Translations under genes and position numbers: made by a program | The notes under the pieces: model-generated | Databases searched by the model: none | Told to the model about the DNA's origin: nothing | The model's input: the letters and a program-made list of their open reading frames with translations, nothing else | Assembly: GCA_016285355.1 (NCBI GenBank) | Contig: JAEEQP010000020.1 | Span: forward strand, 3,080 to 67,079 | Source of the DNA: Bacteroidales bacterium | Lineage (GTDB): Bacteria; Bacteroidota; Bacteroidia; Bacteroidales; F082 | Reading direction: 5' to 3' | DNA: 64,000 nucleotides | Shown here: positions 35,883-45,422 of the stretch, one piece after another | Layout of the letters: the number at the start of each line of letters is the position of its first letter | Numbering within the stretch: the first letter of the stretch is position 1

Positions 35883-37706
35883 TTATTCCGCAAACATCCC
35901 ATCAATCAAGCTCTGGAAATGCTCGGCGATAATCTTGCGGCGGATTTTCAGGCTGGGTGTGATTTCACCCTCGTCGATGGTCCATTCGCGGTCGACCAAC
36001 TCGAAACGTTTCACCTTTTCATAGTCGCCGAAGAACTTGTTGTAGCTTTCAACCTCCTTGCGGTAACGGTCAGTAACTTTCTTGTTCTTAATCATTTCCG
36101 CATTGGTAGTATATGGGATGTGATTCTCCTCACACCACTTTTTCAGATGCTCAAAGTTGGGGACAATCAAAGCTGCAGCAAACTTCTGATTCTCACCCAC
36201 CACCATCATCATGCTGATAAAGGGTGACTCGGTAAACTTACCTTCAATCAAAGCCGGAGAAATATACTTGCCCATCGAGTCCTTGAAAATTTCCTTCATG
36301 CGCCCTGTGATTTTCAGCAAACCGTCCTCGTCAAACTCACCAATGTCGCCTGTGTGGAAATAGCCCTCTTCGTCGATAGCGATTTTGGTCTGTTCCTCGT
36401 CCTTATAATAGCCTTTCATCACCGCCGAGCCTTTCACGAGAATCTCGCCCGATTCAGGGTCAATCTTGAACTGAACGCTTTCGCAAGGCACACCCACCGT
36501 TCCCGCCTTGATGATGCCCAAAGCGATACTGTTGGTGCAAATCACAGGAGATGTTTCTGTCAAGCCATAACCTTCAATAACCGGGATATCCATGGCGGCA
36601 AAGAGACGTACTAAACGCGGTTGCAAGCTGGCACCACCCGAAATGATGAACTCCAACCGACCGCCAAAGGCTTTTCTCACATCCTTGAAAACCAACCTAT
36701 TGGCCCAATACAATTTGAAGCGATATGCTCTATTATTTTTTACCCCAGTCTCATCGTAACGCTCAGCCAACTTGAAAGCCCATTGAAAAACACGTTTCTT
36801 CATGCCTTTCATCTTGTCGCCCTTGCGGATGATGCCGTTATACACCTTTTCGATGACGCGAGGCACCGTGGTGAAATGCTCCGGTTTCACATCAGCAATG
36901 TCGCGCATGATGGTGCCGAAATTCTCCACATAATAGGTTGAATTACCGAGATATAGATGCGTGTATAACACCGAACGTTCGTAGATATGCGACAGCGGCA
37001 GGAAACTCACCACCTTGTGCGAAGATGGCACAGGGTAATGCGGACCGTAGTTGGCCACACAACTCATTAGATTATAATGGGTTAACATCACGCCTTTGGG
37101 AGTGCCTAAAGTACCTGAAGTATAGATGATAGTAGCCACGTCATCAGGCGCAACGGCATCTTTGCGCGCCTGCAAAGCGGCCTGACTTTTCTTGTCAATC
37201 TTCACCGAAACCATAAGACCGCGAAGGGTCATCTGGCCAGTTACAGGATTGAAAACAAACACTTTAGGTTTTACCGCTGCCTTGTCAATGATATCCTTGA
37301 TTTTATTCAACAGCAGCGAGCCCTCCACAAAAACGATTTTAGGTTCGGCATGGCTGATGATATGCTCATAATCGCTCCGACGCACCGTTGGATAGATGGG
37401 TACAAGGATGGCTCCGATTTGCTGCACGGCAAAGTCCACCATGTTCCATTGCGGACAGTTGTTTGAAATCACCGCCACACGGTCACCTTTCGAAACACCC
37501 AAGCCCATCAGTCCCTGGCTGATTACATCGGTCATCTTCACAAAGTCGCGGCTGATGAACTTTTTCCATTCCCCGTCCACCTTGCTGGCAAACATCACTT
37601 TCTTTTTGCCATACTTCTCCACAAACCTCGGCAACAAGTCGAAAGTGCGGGGCGGTATATCGGGATAGGCCTGAACGGTTTTCCCCTTATTTGTTTCCTT
37701 ACTCAT
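35883..37706 (-). CDS. Long-chain fatty acid-CoA ligase (AMP-forming)
   Basis: 607 residues from ATG 37706. ANL superfamily: ATP-binding TIIYTSGTLGTPKGVMLTHYN (P-loop at about 190-210), the YGLTETSPVI adenylation motif, HTGDIGEFDEDGLLKITGRM and the final about 110-residue lid domain with KITGRMKEIFKDSMGKYISP. Activates fatty acids with ATP and CoA for lipid synthesis or scavenging. Convergent with the SNF2 gene (4 bp apart). The divergent neighbour is a phosphopantetheinyl transferase, a plausible but unproven link through acyl-carrier metabolism. Confidence 0.93.
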   Translation of the reverse strand: MSKETNKGKTVQAYPDIPPRTFDLLPRFVEKYGKKKVMFASKVDGEWKKFISRDFVKMTDVISQGLMGLGVSKGDRVAVISNNCPQWNMVDFAVQQIGAILVPIYPTVRRSDYEHIISHAEPKIVFVEGSLLLNKIKDIIDKAAVKPKVFVFNPVTGQMTLRGLMVSVKIDKKSQAALQARKDAVAPDDVATIIYTSGTLGTPKGVMLTHYNLMSCVANYGPHYPVPSSHKVVSFLPLSHIYERSVLYTHLYLGNSTYYVENFGTIMRDIADVKPEHFTTVPRVIEKVYNGIIRKGDKMKGMKKRVFQWAFKLAERYDETGVKNNRAYRFKLYWANRLVFKDVRKAFGGRLEFIISGGASLQPRLVRLFAAMDIPVIEGYGLTETSPVICTNSIALGIIKAGTVGVPCESVQFKIDPESGEILVKGSAVMKGYYKDEEQTKIAIDEEGYFHTGDIGEFDEDGLLKITGRMKEIFKDSMGKYISPALIEGKFTESPFISMMMVVGENQKFAAALIVPNFEHLKKWCEENHIPYTTNAEMIKNKKVTDRYRKEVESYNKFFGDYEKVKRFELVDREWTIDEGEITPSLKIRRKIIAEHFQSLIDGMFAE

Positions 37707-37843
37707 ATCCAAGAAAATCGGTGCGAAAATAGTAAAGAATTACAATCAACAGGCATTTTTATCTAAACGAACGGCAATTTTACGAACAAAAGGGAAGATT
37801 TCTTCAACGAAATTTATTTTGTCTCCAATTTCCTAAGAATGAC

Positions 37844-37851
37844 TATTTTTG
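37844..37851 (+). promoter_or_regulatory. -7 box for the phosphopantetheinyl transferase gene
   Basis: TATTTTTG, 17 bp upstream of the ATG at 37868. Confidence 0.6.
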
Positions 37852-37867
37852 CACTCAGTTTTTCGTT

Positions 37868-38452
37868 ATGGTTTCCATTTTCGACGATATGACCCAAGTC
37901 ACCGAAGCCGAGGTGCAGCGAATGTTGCCTTTGGTGGACGAGCAACGCCGCAACGAAGCTTTGCGTTACAAGCATCTTTTTGGCCAATTCGCTTGCCTAA
38001 AGTCGTGGCTCATGTTGAAAGAGCTTTTGAAACATTTGGGAATCAACGATTTGAAAATGGATTTCAACGAACATGGCAAACCTTATCTGAAGCACCATCC
38101 AAACATCCATTTCAACCTCAGCCATTGCAAAAACGGCATCGCTATAGTGGTCGACTTCTCCCCTGTCGGCATCGACATTGAGAGTTTCCGCAAGGACAAC
38201 CTTTCCCTTGTCCGCAAGACGATGAACCCTGCCGAGGCAGAATGGATTTATTCTTCATCCCAACCTGTGGAGACCTTCACCCAGTTCTGGACAAAAAAAG
38301 AAGCCGTGGTGAAACTACGCGGCACAGGCATCATCGACGACCTGCACCATGTCCTTGACGGTGAAGGCTATCAGTTGGAAACGCACCTCAACCGTGAGAA
38401 ACGCTATGCCTGGAGCGTGGCCTACACCAAACAAAAAAACTGCGGAGCCTAA
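37868..38452 (+). CDS. 4'-phosphopantetheinyl transferase superfamily protein
   Basis: 194 residues. Sfp/AcpS-type signatures: LKHHPNIHFNLSHCKNGIAI, the metal-binding PVGIDIESFRKD (about 98-109) and FWTKKEAVVKLRGTG (about 140-154). It transfers phosphopantetheine from CoA to a carrier-protein serine. Single-copy Bacteroidota versions of this length commonly serve the fatty-acid ACP. The start is the first ATG after the -7 box. Confidence 0.92.
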   Translation: MVSIFDDMTQVTEAEVQRMLPLVDEQRRNEALRYKHLFGQFACLKSWLMLKELLKHLGINDLKMDFNEHGKPYLKHHPNIHFNLSHCKNGIAIVVDFSPVGIDIESFRKDNLSLVRKTMNPAEAEWIYSSSQPVETFTQFWTKKEAVVKLRGTGIIDDLHHVLDGEGYQLETHLNREKRYAWSVAYTKQKNCGA

Positions 38453-38486
38453 GCCCCGCAGCACAAATGAAAAAAACAATTACTCT

Positions 38487-39422
38487 TTATGCTATAATTC
38501 TTGTTCCACAAGTCGGGTCACCCAACTTAGTGGCTTCGGTGATAATAGCCTCGTGACCAGTGGCTTCCACGAACAAGATAGCGGCACGGATTTTGGGTGC
38601 CATGCTACCCTCGGTGAAATGACCGGCCTCCAAATACTGCTTGGCCTCAGCCACAGTGATAGTATCCAACGCCTTTTCGTTTTCCTTGCGGAAATTGATA
38701 TAGACCTTCGGCACATCGGTGAGAATGTAGAACTCATCCGCACCAATCTTGATAGCAGTCATAGCAGAAGCCAGGTCCTTGTCGATAACAGCCTCAACGC
38801 CCACATGCACACCATCCTTCTTGATGACAGGGATACCACCGCCACCAACCGTGATGACGATATTGCCCTCTTCTGCCAAACGCTTCACTAAACGGACATT
38901 CTGAACATCCATAGGTTTAGGCGATGCAACCACTTTGCGCCAACCCTTGCCTTTGGGGTCTTCCTTGTAAATGGCACCTGTTTGAGCAGCCAACGCCTCG
39001 GCTTGCTCCTTGGTGTAGTAAGGTCCTACCGGCTTGGTGGGGTTCTTGAACATCGGGTCGTCCTTGTCGACGAGTACCTGCGTCACGAAAGTAACCACAT
39101 TGCGGTCGATGTTTTCCTTCACCATCACCTTCTCAAGACCCATCTCAATCATGTATCCGATTTGGCCCTGGGTCTCGGCACCACAGACATCCATCGGCAT
39201 GGCAGGAATGCCGTCTCTTTCACCTGCAGCATTCTGGAGCAACACATTGCCCACCTGTGGGCCGTTGCCGTGACCAATCACCAAGTTATAACCCTGTTTC
39301 AAGAAAGGCAGCAGCGACTGGCAAGTGTCGGCCACATTCTGCATCTGTTCCTGGCATGTACCTTTCTGTCCGCTTCTCAAAAGGGCGTTGCCTCCGAAAG
39401 CGATTACAGCTAATTTCTTCAT
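38487..39422 (-). CDS. arcC: Carbamate kinase
   Basis: 311 residues, full length. The amino-acid kinase fold starts AVIAFGGNALL and has the carbamate-kinase specific IGHGNGPQVGN, PVGPYYTKEQAEAL, IVITVGGGGIPVI and PKIRAAILFVEATGHEAII. It transfers phosphate between carbamoyl phosphate and ADP to yield ATP. No arginine deiminase or ornithine carbamoyltransferase gene is adjacent, so carbamoyl phosphate must come from elsewhere, e.g. purine or allantoin breakdown. A low-complexity AAGATTTAATATTTAATATT tract lies directly upstream (39425-39475). Confidence 0.95.
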   Translation of the reverse strand: MKKLAVIAFGGNALLRSGQKGTCQEQMQNVADTCQSLLPFLKQGYNLVIGHGNGPQVGNVLLQNAAGERDGIPAMPMDVCGAETQGQIGYMIEMGLEKVMVKENIDRNVVTFVTQVLVDKDDPMFKNPTKPVGPYYTKEQAEALAAQTGAIYKEDPKGKGWRKVVASPKPMDVQNVRLVKRLAEEGNIVITVGGGGIPVIKKDGVHVGVEAVIDKDLASAMTAIKIGADEFYILTDVPKVYINFRKENEKALDTITVAEAKQYLEAGHFTEGSMAPKIRAAILFVEATGHEAIITEATKLGDPTCGTRIIA

Positions 39423-39487
39423 TATTCGTAATTTAAGATTTAATATTTAATATTCAATATTTAAAATTCAAGATTTTGATTGAACGA

Positions 39488-39835
39488 TTACCTTCTTTGG
39501 TAAGTCACTGAATAGCCGTCCTGACCAATCACCAATTGGTTCTCGTCAAGGGAGATGATGGTGTTGGTGTCGGCGAAACTGCTTTGGACGGTTCCGTTGG
39601 TCACGCCGTTGAGAATCAGCTTGTCACCTACTTTTTCCCATGTCTTATACTCTCTGAAGCCAGTATTGATGGACACCACTTCGCCATTTTCAAGCAGAGT
39701 GAAGCCCACATCACCGAGGAGACTGCCCTCAACAGCCGGTTCAACCCAGGTTCCAACGATGGAAGGACGGGAGCATGAAGCGAAAACAAGCCCCATCAAC
39801 CCGCATAAAGCAATAATAATCAAACGTTTATTCAT
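39488..39835 (-). CDS. Small lipoprotein, lipocalin-like
   Basis: 115 residues from ATG 39835. Lipobox LVFASC (Cys20). After SRPSIVGTWVEP the chain alternates short beta-strands (GFTLLENGEVVSI, LILNGV, LVIGQDGYSVTYQRR), as in DUF4923/lipocalin-like lipoproteins with the GTW start motif. Role unknown. A -7 box lies at 39863-39870. Confidence 0.75.
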   Translation of the reverse strand: MNKRLIIIALCGLMGLVFASCSRPSIVGTWVEPAVEGSLLGDVGFTLLENGEVVSINTGFREYKTWEKVGDKLILNGVTNGTVQSSFADTNTIISLDENQLVIGQDGYSVTYQRR

Positions 39836-39862
39836 TTTCAATTCCTTATTGATTTGGAGCGG

Positions 39863-39870
39863 CAAAGATA
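39863..39870 (-). promoter_or_regulatory. -7 box for the small lipoprotein gene
   Basis: Minus strand TATCTTTG, 28 bp upstream of the ATG at 39835. Confidence 0.55.
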
Positions 39871-39899
39871 AAACTTTTTAGTTCACAAAAGCAAGATTT

Positions 39900-42674
39900 T
39901 CAATTCTTTTTGGCTTTTTTCACCCTATGCACCCATCGTTCAATCTCACCAAGCCACAAAATCAGCGAAGTACCAATGATAATGCGCACCCAGTCACTCA
40001 ACGGCAAAGGCACCACACTGAACATCTCGCCGCCAAAGGTGATGATGAGCACTTGGCCAAGAGCTATTATTAATATGGTGACACCAAAACCACGCCTAAT
40101 GTCCTTGTCAAACAAGCCTTTAAACGCAGAATCCATGGTGTGATAGGCTTTCGCGTTGAAGATATTCCAGAACTGCATGAACACGAAGATGGTGAAGAGC
40201 AACGACAGCTCCTTCGGTGTGAAATTGCCACCCACATGATGGAAATTGAAGTAGCTGGAGAAATAATCGAGGAGCTTGAACTCTGCCATTGAATCGACGC
40301 CATAGTGCATGAAGTATTGGATGAAGCCAAACAAAACCGCAACGAACAGCAAACCCACTCCGAAAATGCGTCGGGCCATGTCCTTCGTAATAATGAAAGC
40401 ATCACGAGCGCGGGGTTTGTCTTTCAAAACACTTTGGTCAGGGGGCAAGGAAGCCAAAGCCATCGCGGCAAAGGTATCCATGATGAGGTTGATCCACAGC
40501 ATCTGCGTAACCGTCAGTGGTGATGATGTACCCATCACAGCACCCAACAACACAATCATACACGCAGCCACATTGATGGTCATTTGGAACAGAATAAAAC
40601 GCTGAATGTTAAGGTACAGTGAACGACCCCACATCACTGCACGGGCAATGCTCTTAAACGAGTTGTCCAAAATGGTGATGTCGCTGGCTTCCTTGGCCAC
40701 CGAGGTGCCATCGCCCATTGAAAGACCGATTTGCGCCTTGTTCAAGGCGGGTGCATCGTTGGTACCGTCACCTGTCACGGCCACCACTTCTCCCCTTTCC
40801 TGCAACAGCCGCACCAAACGCTCCTTATCAGCAGGGCGTGCCCGAGACATAATCTTCAAATCATCGACACGCTCCCGAAGTTCATCGTCGGTCATCAGAT
40901 TGAATTGCTTACCTGTAATCATCTGACGTTCAGGGTCGTCATCCTCCGTCCACAGACCCACTTGACGACCGATTTCCATTGCAGTGCCAGGTGTGTCGCC
41001 AGTCACAATCTTAATGCCGATGCCCGCATCCAAGCAATTGTGAATGGAATCGGACACATCGTCGCGAATCGGGTCAATGATGCCCACGATGCCAAGGAAA
41101 CACAAGTCTTCGGGCTGCAGTTTTCTATTCTCAATAAAAACATCCTCCACTTCCGCGTCAGTGATGACCTTGTAGGCAAAGCCCAAGGTGCGCATAGCCC
41201 GACTTTGATACTCCATAAGCATCTGATTTACCTCATCTCGCACCGTCTCAATACTGTGGCGGCCATCCGGCAACAGCACTTCCGTACTACGCTTTAACAT
41301 GTATTCGGGAGCACCTTTCACATATAATATATTACGGTCCGGCTCATCGGTCTCAATCACCGTGGCCATATACTTGTATCGGGTCGTAAATGGCAACTGT
41401 TTGATAATCTTTGCTTTGTCGCGAATACGGACAAAGTCCACATTGTTGTCGAAAAGCCAAAGCAACAACGCGCCTTCAGTCGGATTGCCGACGACCTTCA
41501 CCTTTTTCTTGTCGCTGTAATCCAAAAACGCAGTCGAGTTAATGGCAACGCCCTCCGCCATCAGATGACCCGCTAAAGAATCATCAATTTTTCCGTCTTT
41601 CAAGCCAAAGATAAGGCTGTCGCCCAAACTCATGCGGTTTTTGGTCAACGTACCCGTCTTGTCCGTGCAAATCACCGTAGCGGCACCCATGGTCTCGCAG
41701 GCGTGCATCTTACGAACCAAGTTGTTGGTTTCCAACATCCTTTTCATGCTTAAAGCCAAGCTTAACGTCACGCTCATGGGCAAACCTTCGGGTACAGCCA
41801 CCACAATCAGCGTCACGGCAATCATCAATGTATTAAGGACATAACGGACAAAACCCATCCAATCGAAAGGCACATCGTCACGCCACACAAAATACATCAC
41901 CATGCGCAACACAACTATCAGACCCGCAATAACATAACTCGCAATGGTAATGCCTTCGCCCAACTTGTCAAGTTGCTCATTCAAAGGCGTTTTCACATGA
42001 TTGTCGATTTGTGCGCCACGATACACACTGCCCCATTCGGTAGCATCGCCCACCTTTTCCACGACAAATACCCCATGACCATCCATCACGGAACTGCCAC
42101 GACAGACATAATTCGAAGGATAAGTGGCGTCAGGATTGAAATCCTCTTCATCCGTTGTCTTGCTCGCCGATGGCTCACCTGTCAAATCTGCCTCGTTCAC
42201 CCGCAACGAAACCGCTTCAAACAAAGTGCCGTCAGCGGGAATCTCGTCGCCAGTCTCTATTACAACGCTATCGCCCACCACGACATCCTTCCGTTCAATG
42301 CGCTGAATAAAGCCGTCGCGATACACCGTCACCAAAGATTCGTCTTCAGTTTGGTTCAATATCTCAAACTTTTTGTTCGCATTCTGCTCAAAAATAAAGC
42401 CTACAAGGGTGGCCAGCATCACTGCCACAAAAATGCCCAAAGGTTCCAACAGCACCTCTATCCCTTCTCCCCCTGTAAACAACTGATACAAGGAGACTGC
42501 CACTGACAACAGCAAAGCAATCAACAAAATACGTATAATGGGATCCTCGAATTTCTCCAAGAACTGTTTCCATACCGATTCTTTTTCGGGTGGGGTCAAC
42601 ACATTGTTCCCATATTTTTGTCGGCTTTCTTCGACCTCGCTTGCGGTCAAACCATTCTTATAATCTCTTGCCAT
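39900..42674 (-). CDS. Calcium-translocating P-type ATPase (PMCA-like)
   Basis: 924 residues. P2-type ATPase: cation N-terminal domain at the start (NGLTASEVEESRQKYG), the actuator with DLTGEPS, phosphorylation site ICTDKTGTLTKN (Asp near residue 339), VKGAPEYML, and the hinge VAVTGDGTNDAPAL. The membrane part includes VAVPEGLPMSVTLSLA in helix 4, consistent with a single Ca2+ site as in plasma-membrane types. C-terminal about 150 residues hold six hydrophobic segments. Exports Ca2+ from the cytosol. -7 box at 42727-42734. Confidence 0.94.
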   Translation of the reverse strand: MARDYKNGLTASEVEESRQKYGNNVLTPPEKESVWKQFLEKFEDPIIRILLIALLLSVAVSLYQLFTGGEGIEVLLEPLGIFVAVMLATLVGFIFEQNANKKFEILNQTEDESLVTVYRDGFIQRIERKDVVVGDSVVIETGDEIPADGTLFEAVSLRVNEADLTGEPSASKTTDEEDFNPDATYPSNYVCRGSSVMDGHGVFVVEKVGDATEWGSVYRGAQIDNHVKTPLNEQLDKLGEGITIASYVIAGLIVVLRMVMYFVWRDDVPFDWMGFVRYVLNTLMIAVTLIVVAVPEGLPMSVTLSLALSMKRMLETNNLVRKMHACETMGAATVICTDKTGTLTKNRMSLGDSLIFGLKDGKIDDSLAGHLMAEGVAINSTAFLDYSDKKKVKVVGNPTEGALLLWLFDNNVDFVRIRDKAKIIKQLPFTTRYKYMATVIETDEPDRNILYVKGAPEYMLKRSTEVLLPDGRHSIETVRDEVNQMLMEYQSRAMRTLGFAYKVITDAEVEDVFIENRKLQPEDLCFLGIVGIIDPIRDDVSDSIHNCLDAGIGIKIVTGDTPGTAMEIGRQVGLWTEDDDPERQMITGKQFNLMTDDELRERVDDLKIMSRARPADKERLVRLLQERGEVVAVTGDGTNDAPALNKAQIGLSMGDGTSVAKEASDITILDNSFKSIARAVMWGRSLYLNIQRFILFQMTINVAACMIVLLGAVMGTSSPLTVTQMLWINLIMDTFAAMALASLPPDQSVLKDKPRARDAFIITKDMARRIFGVGLLFVAVLFGFIQYFMHYGVDSMAEFKLLDYFSSYFNFHHVGGNFTPKELSLLFTIFVFMQFWNIFNAKAYHTMDSAFKGLFDKDIRRGFGVTILIIALGQVLIITFGGEMFSVVPLPLSDWVRIIIGTSLILWLGEIERWVHRVKKAKKN

Positions 42675-42726
42675 GTCATTTAGTCGTTTTCAGATTTTTT
42701 ATACTTTTGCGAAATAAAAAACGGCG

Positions 42727-42734
42727 CAAAAATA
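42727..42734 (-). promoter_or_regulatory. -7 box for the Ca2+ ATPase
   Basis: Minus strand TATTTTTG, 53 bp upstream of the ATG at 42674. Confidence 0.5.
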
Positions 42735-42798
42735 CAATCTCTGAAAAAACTGCAAGGAGGTTGCAAGGTTGCAACCCAAATCTAAAATTGGTAAGTGC

Positions 42799-44175
42799 AT
42801 GAAATTCAAGGAACAACATAAGACAGCATTGGCCAAAGTCCTTTCCGACCTCGTGCAATCCGACGGCATGGTCAACCAAGGCGAGATTGACTTCCTGCAA
42901 CGGGTCTACACCGAATTTAATATCACTCAGGCAAGCCGTAAAAAAGCTAGCCAGCTCAGTCTCTCAGACGCTGTGAACACGTTGAAAACCCTTGGAAACA
43001 CGGAGAAAATCGCGATTCTCAGATTGCTGCAACGGCTTTCCATGTCGGACGATTCCTTGGATCCCAACGAGTCGATGCTCATTACCGCGTTTGTACTTTC
43101 AATAGGAATAGAGCTACCTGAAACAAAAGACATTAAAGCCCATTTCGTTTCCATTCCCAACCTCAATTTCGACACCCGAAACGCCGTGCTTTATGTTGAA
43201 GCCGAATATGATAAAGCCATCAACGACAGCATTTTATGTGAGTATGAAGCCATCTGCAGCCTTTTGGAAGCTTCGCAACGCGAATTTTTTTATCTGCCTA
43301 AGGTGGTTTCCGAGCTGCAAAGCAAAAAAAACACTTTTTCGAACGCCCTCAACTATTTGGACCCGACCCTAAAGGAATCACAACGCGAGTTCATTAGCGA
43401 CAACCTGCATCGGCTGAGCAGTGCCTTTCTGTCCAAGGAAATCTTCTTGAATTATTTGAATGCCAGTGGATTAAACATCATAAAGCCCTCGCTTTTCTTC
43501 AAAATCGGGAAAGTAAAGCCAGGCAGCCAGCAAGACTTCCTTATCCTTGAAATCAACGGTGATCCATTGGCGACCTTGCAGCGCATTGACGAGCTCACCG
43601 CCAATATTACCAACCTCAAATCGGATGAATTGGGCCCAAAAGACGAACGTTTTCTGCAAAAAGTGATGCAACTGCCTGATGAAATACAGAAAGACGAGCT
43701 GAACTATACGGGATTTCACAAGATTCTCATTGACATCATGCTGAAACACAGCGTCTCTCATGAATACAGCCGATTGTATATCACCAAACATGGTGACATC
43801 TTCCTCACCGACCGAAACAATACGGAAGTGAAGATGCACACCTTGTGCAAAGCCTTGTACATCCTTTTCCTGTTCCACGAAGAAGGCATTCCTTTGAACT
43901 ACCTAAGCGACTACAAAACTGAACTTTATAAAATATACCGCCAAATCTCAACCTACGGCGACGAGACTTTGCTTCAAAAAGCTATCGACAACCTGACCGA
44001 CTTTGTGGGCAACACCATGAACGCCACACTCTCGCGCATCAAAAAAGCCTTCGTGGACATTTTGGGCGACGATGTCCCTCCCTACCTGATACAAGGCGAA
44101 AAAGGTGGACGGAAAACCATCCACCTTGACCGTTCCCTCGTCGTCTTTGAAGACCGCAACGCTTTTAATCTCTAA
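42799..44175 (+). CDS. TerB-like domain protein, function unknown
   Basis: 458 residues from ATG 42799 (an upstream TTG at 42769 is possible). The first about 130 residues look like an all-helical TerB/DjlA-type module (LSDLVQSDGMVNQGEIDFLQ, with a second DDSLDPNESMLITAFVLSI half). The remaining about 330 residues form a mixed domain with no known motif, containing QREFFYLPKVVSEL, HEYSRLYITKHGDIFLTDRN and a basic helical tail. No signal peptide or membrane segment. TerB domains occur in stress and phage-response loci. No neighbour explains it. Confidence 0.6.
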   Translation: MKFKEQHKTALAKVLSDLVQSDGMVNQGEIDFLQRVYTEFNITQASRKKASQLSLSDAVNTLKTLGNTEKIAILRLLQRLSMSDDSLDPNESMLITAFVLSIGIELPETKDIKAHFVSIPNLNFDTRNAVLYVEAEYDKAINDSILCEYEAICSLLEASQREFFYLPKVVSELQSKKNTFSNALNYLDPTLKESQREFISDNLHRLSSAFLSKEIFLNYLNASGLNIIKPSLFFKIGKVKPGSQQDFLILEINGDPLATLQRIDELTANITNLKSDELGPKDERFLQKVMQLPDEIQKDELNYTGFHKILIDIMLKHSVSHEYSRLYITKHGDIFLTDRNNTEVKMHTLCKALYILFLFHEEGIPLNYLSDYKTELYKIYRQISTYGDETLLQKAIDNLTDFVGNTMNATLSRIKKAFVDILGDDVPPYLIQGEKGGRKTIHLDRSLVVFEDRNAFNL

Positions 44176-44237
44176 CCGAACATACCCGATTGAATCAGAA
44201 ACTCATCTTCGGATTCTTCGGATTCTTTCGGTTAGAG
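44170..44237. repeat. 11-bp inverted repeat in a convergent intergenic region
   Basis: CTCTAACCGAA (44170-44180, overlapping the stop of the TerB-like gene) and TTCGGTTAGAG (44227-44237) are perfect complements with a 46-bp loop that itself contains TTCGGATTC twice. Likely a bidirectional terminator or small element. Confidence 0.6.
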
Positions 44238-44267
44238 AATAGCAATTACACCAATGCTGCAATAGGT

Positions 44268-45041
44268 TCAAGCGTCTTGTCCTTCCAACAGGAACGTGAC
44301 ATCAGAATTCGGGTCAATCTCGACCGATTCCTTACCATAACGCATGACAATCATCTTCTTGCCGCCCTTCAGCAACATCTTGTTGTCCGTCACCCACAAA
44401 GCCGAAGCCTCGCGCAGTCCGACCACCGTCATGTTCTGATTCACCGCCAGATATTCATTGATGCGGTCCTGACGCGTCTCGCCGCCGTGCTTGATCATCT
44501 TGTCGATTTCAGGATGCGGGTCGAGATAGTGCGGATTGATTTGGAAAGGCACCAGATTGAGGCACTTGAACGAAGCTGGTTGTACAATCGGCATGTCGTT
44601 GGTGGTGCAAAGTGTCGGGCAAGCCACGTTCGAGCCCGCACTCCAGCCCATGTAAGGCACACCAGCCAAAGCACGTTCGCGGATGGCATCCATCAAACCA
44701 TAACGGTGCATCTCGGCCACTAAATGGAAGGTGTTGCCGCCGCCCACCACGATGCAGTCGGCTTCTTTGACGGCTTTCACTTTGTCGTCGAAATGATGCA
44801 CGGAGGTGAAATTGTCGAGACCGAATTTCTCGCTGAAGACGGTCTTCACTCTCGTTTCGTAGGCATCATAACTCTCAGGATACACCTTGCCGCCGATGTT
44901 GACGCCCGCGAAAGGCACAAAGATGATGCGGCTCTCCTTATTAATATGGTTCTGCATGCAGAAAAGCTCGATTTGGGCCGATGCCCAAGCCAAATAATTC
45001 TCTCCAAAGTTGGTAGAATTGCTGATCAGTAATAATCTCAT
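44268..45041 (-). CDS. pepE: Dipeptidase E (peptidase S51)
   Basis: 257 residues from ATG 45041; a longer frame exists upstream but the promoter (45070-45077) lies there. Glutamine-amidotransferase-like fold with the S51 nucleophile in GWSAGSNVACPT (about 117-128), preceded by VVGGGNTFHLV. PepE hydrolyses N-terminal aspartyl dipeptides. Full length for the family, and the start LLISNSTNFGENYL is typical. Confidence 0.93.
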   Translation of the reverse strand: MRLLLISNSTNFGENYLAWASAQIELFCMQNHINKESRIIFVPFAGVNIGGKVYPESYDAYETRVKTVFSEKFGLDNFTSVHHFDDKVKAVKEADCIVVGGGNTFHLVAEMHRYGLMDAIRERALAGVPYMGWSAGSNVACPTLCTTNDMPIVQPASFKCLNLVPFQINPHYLDPHPEIDKMIKHGGETRQDRINEYLAVNQNMTVVGLREASALWVTDNKMLLKGGKKMIVMRYGKESVEIDPNSDVTFLLEGQDA

Positions 45042-45069
45042 GATGATAAATGTTTGTACGTTGATGAGG

Positions 45070-45077
45070 CAAAGATA
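45070..45077 (-). promoter_or_regulatory. -7 box for pepE
   Basis: Minus strand TATCTTTG, 28 bp upstream of the ATG at 45041. Confidence 0.6.
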
Positions 45078-45214
45078 GGAAAAAAACGAATGCGGTCTCA
45101 AAAAAGGCAAGAAAACACCTTTATTGAAACAAAAATATTTATTTGTTTATCAACTACTTGCGGAAAACGACAAAATTTTTCTCGATTTTTTGCTTGCGAA
45201 ACAGAAAAAAGCTG

Positions 45215-45222
45215 TACTTTTG
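45215..45222 (+). promoter_or_regulatory. -7 box for the tRNA operon
   Basis: TACTTTTG, 16 bp upstream of the first tRNA nucleotide at 45239. Confidence 0.6.
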
Positions 45223-45238
45223 CGCTGTCAAAACGACT

Positions 45239-45315
45239 GGACTAGTAGCTCAATTGGATAGAGTCCCTGACTACGGATCAGGCGGTTGTGGGTTCGACTC
45301 CCGCCTAGTTCACCA
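45239..45315 (+). tRNA. tRNA-Arg(ACG)
   Basis: 77 nt including an encoded CCA. Acceptor GGACTAG pairs with CTAGTTC, anticodon stem CCTGA/TCAGG encloses loop CTACGGA (anticodon ACG, A34 likely edited to inosine), and the T arm is GTGGG-TTCGACT-CCCGC. Confidence 0.95.
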
Positions 45316-45342
45316 AGGTTCGTGAAGACGAACCTATTTTTT
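45316..45342 (+). terminator. Hairpin between tRNA-Arg and tRNA-Glu
   Basis: AGGTTCGT-GAAG-ACGAACCT followed by ATTTTTTT immediately after the CCA end of tRNA-Arg. A strong intrinsic terminator shape in the 28 bp between two tRNAs; read-through or a hidden promoter is needed for tRNA-Glu. Confidence 0.85.
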
Positions 45343-45343
45343 T

Positions 45344-45415
45344 GGCCCATTCGACTAGCGGTTAGGTCGTAAGTTTCTCACACTTAAAACAGCGGTTCGA
45401 TTCCGCTATGGGCTA
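45344..45415 (+). tRNA. tRNA-Glu(CTC)
   Basis: 72 nt, CCA not encoded. Acceptor GGCCCAT/ATGGGCT with discriminator A, D arm GACT-AGCGGTTAG-GTC, anticodon stem TAAGT/ACTTA with loop TTCTCAC (anticodon CTC, reads GAG), T arm AGCGG-TTCGATT-CCGCT. The body matches the common tRNA-Glu layout. Confidence 0.93.
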
Positions 45416-45422
45416 CGAAATA

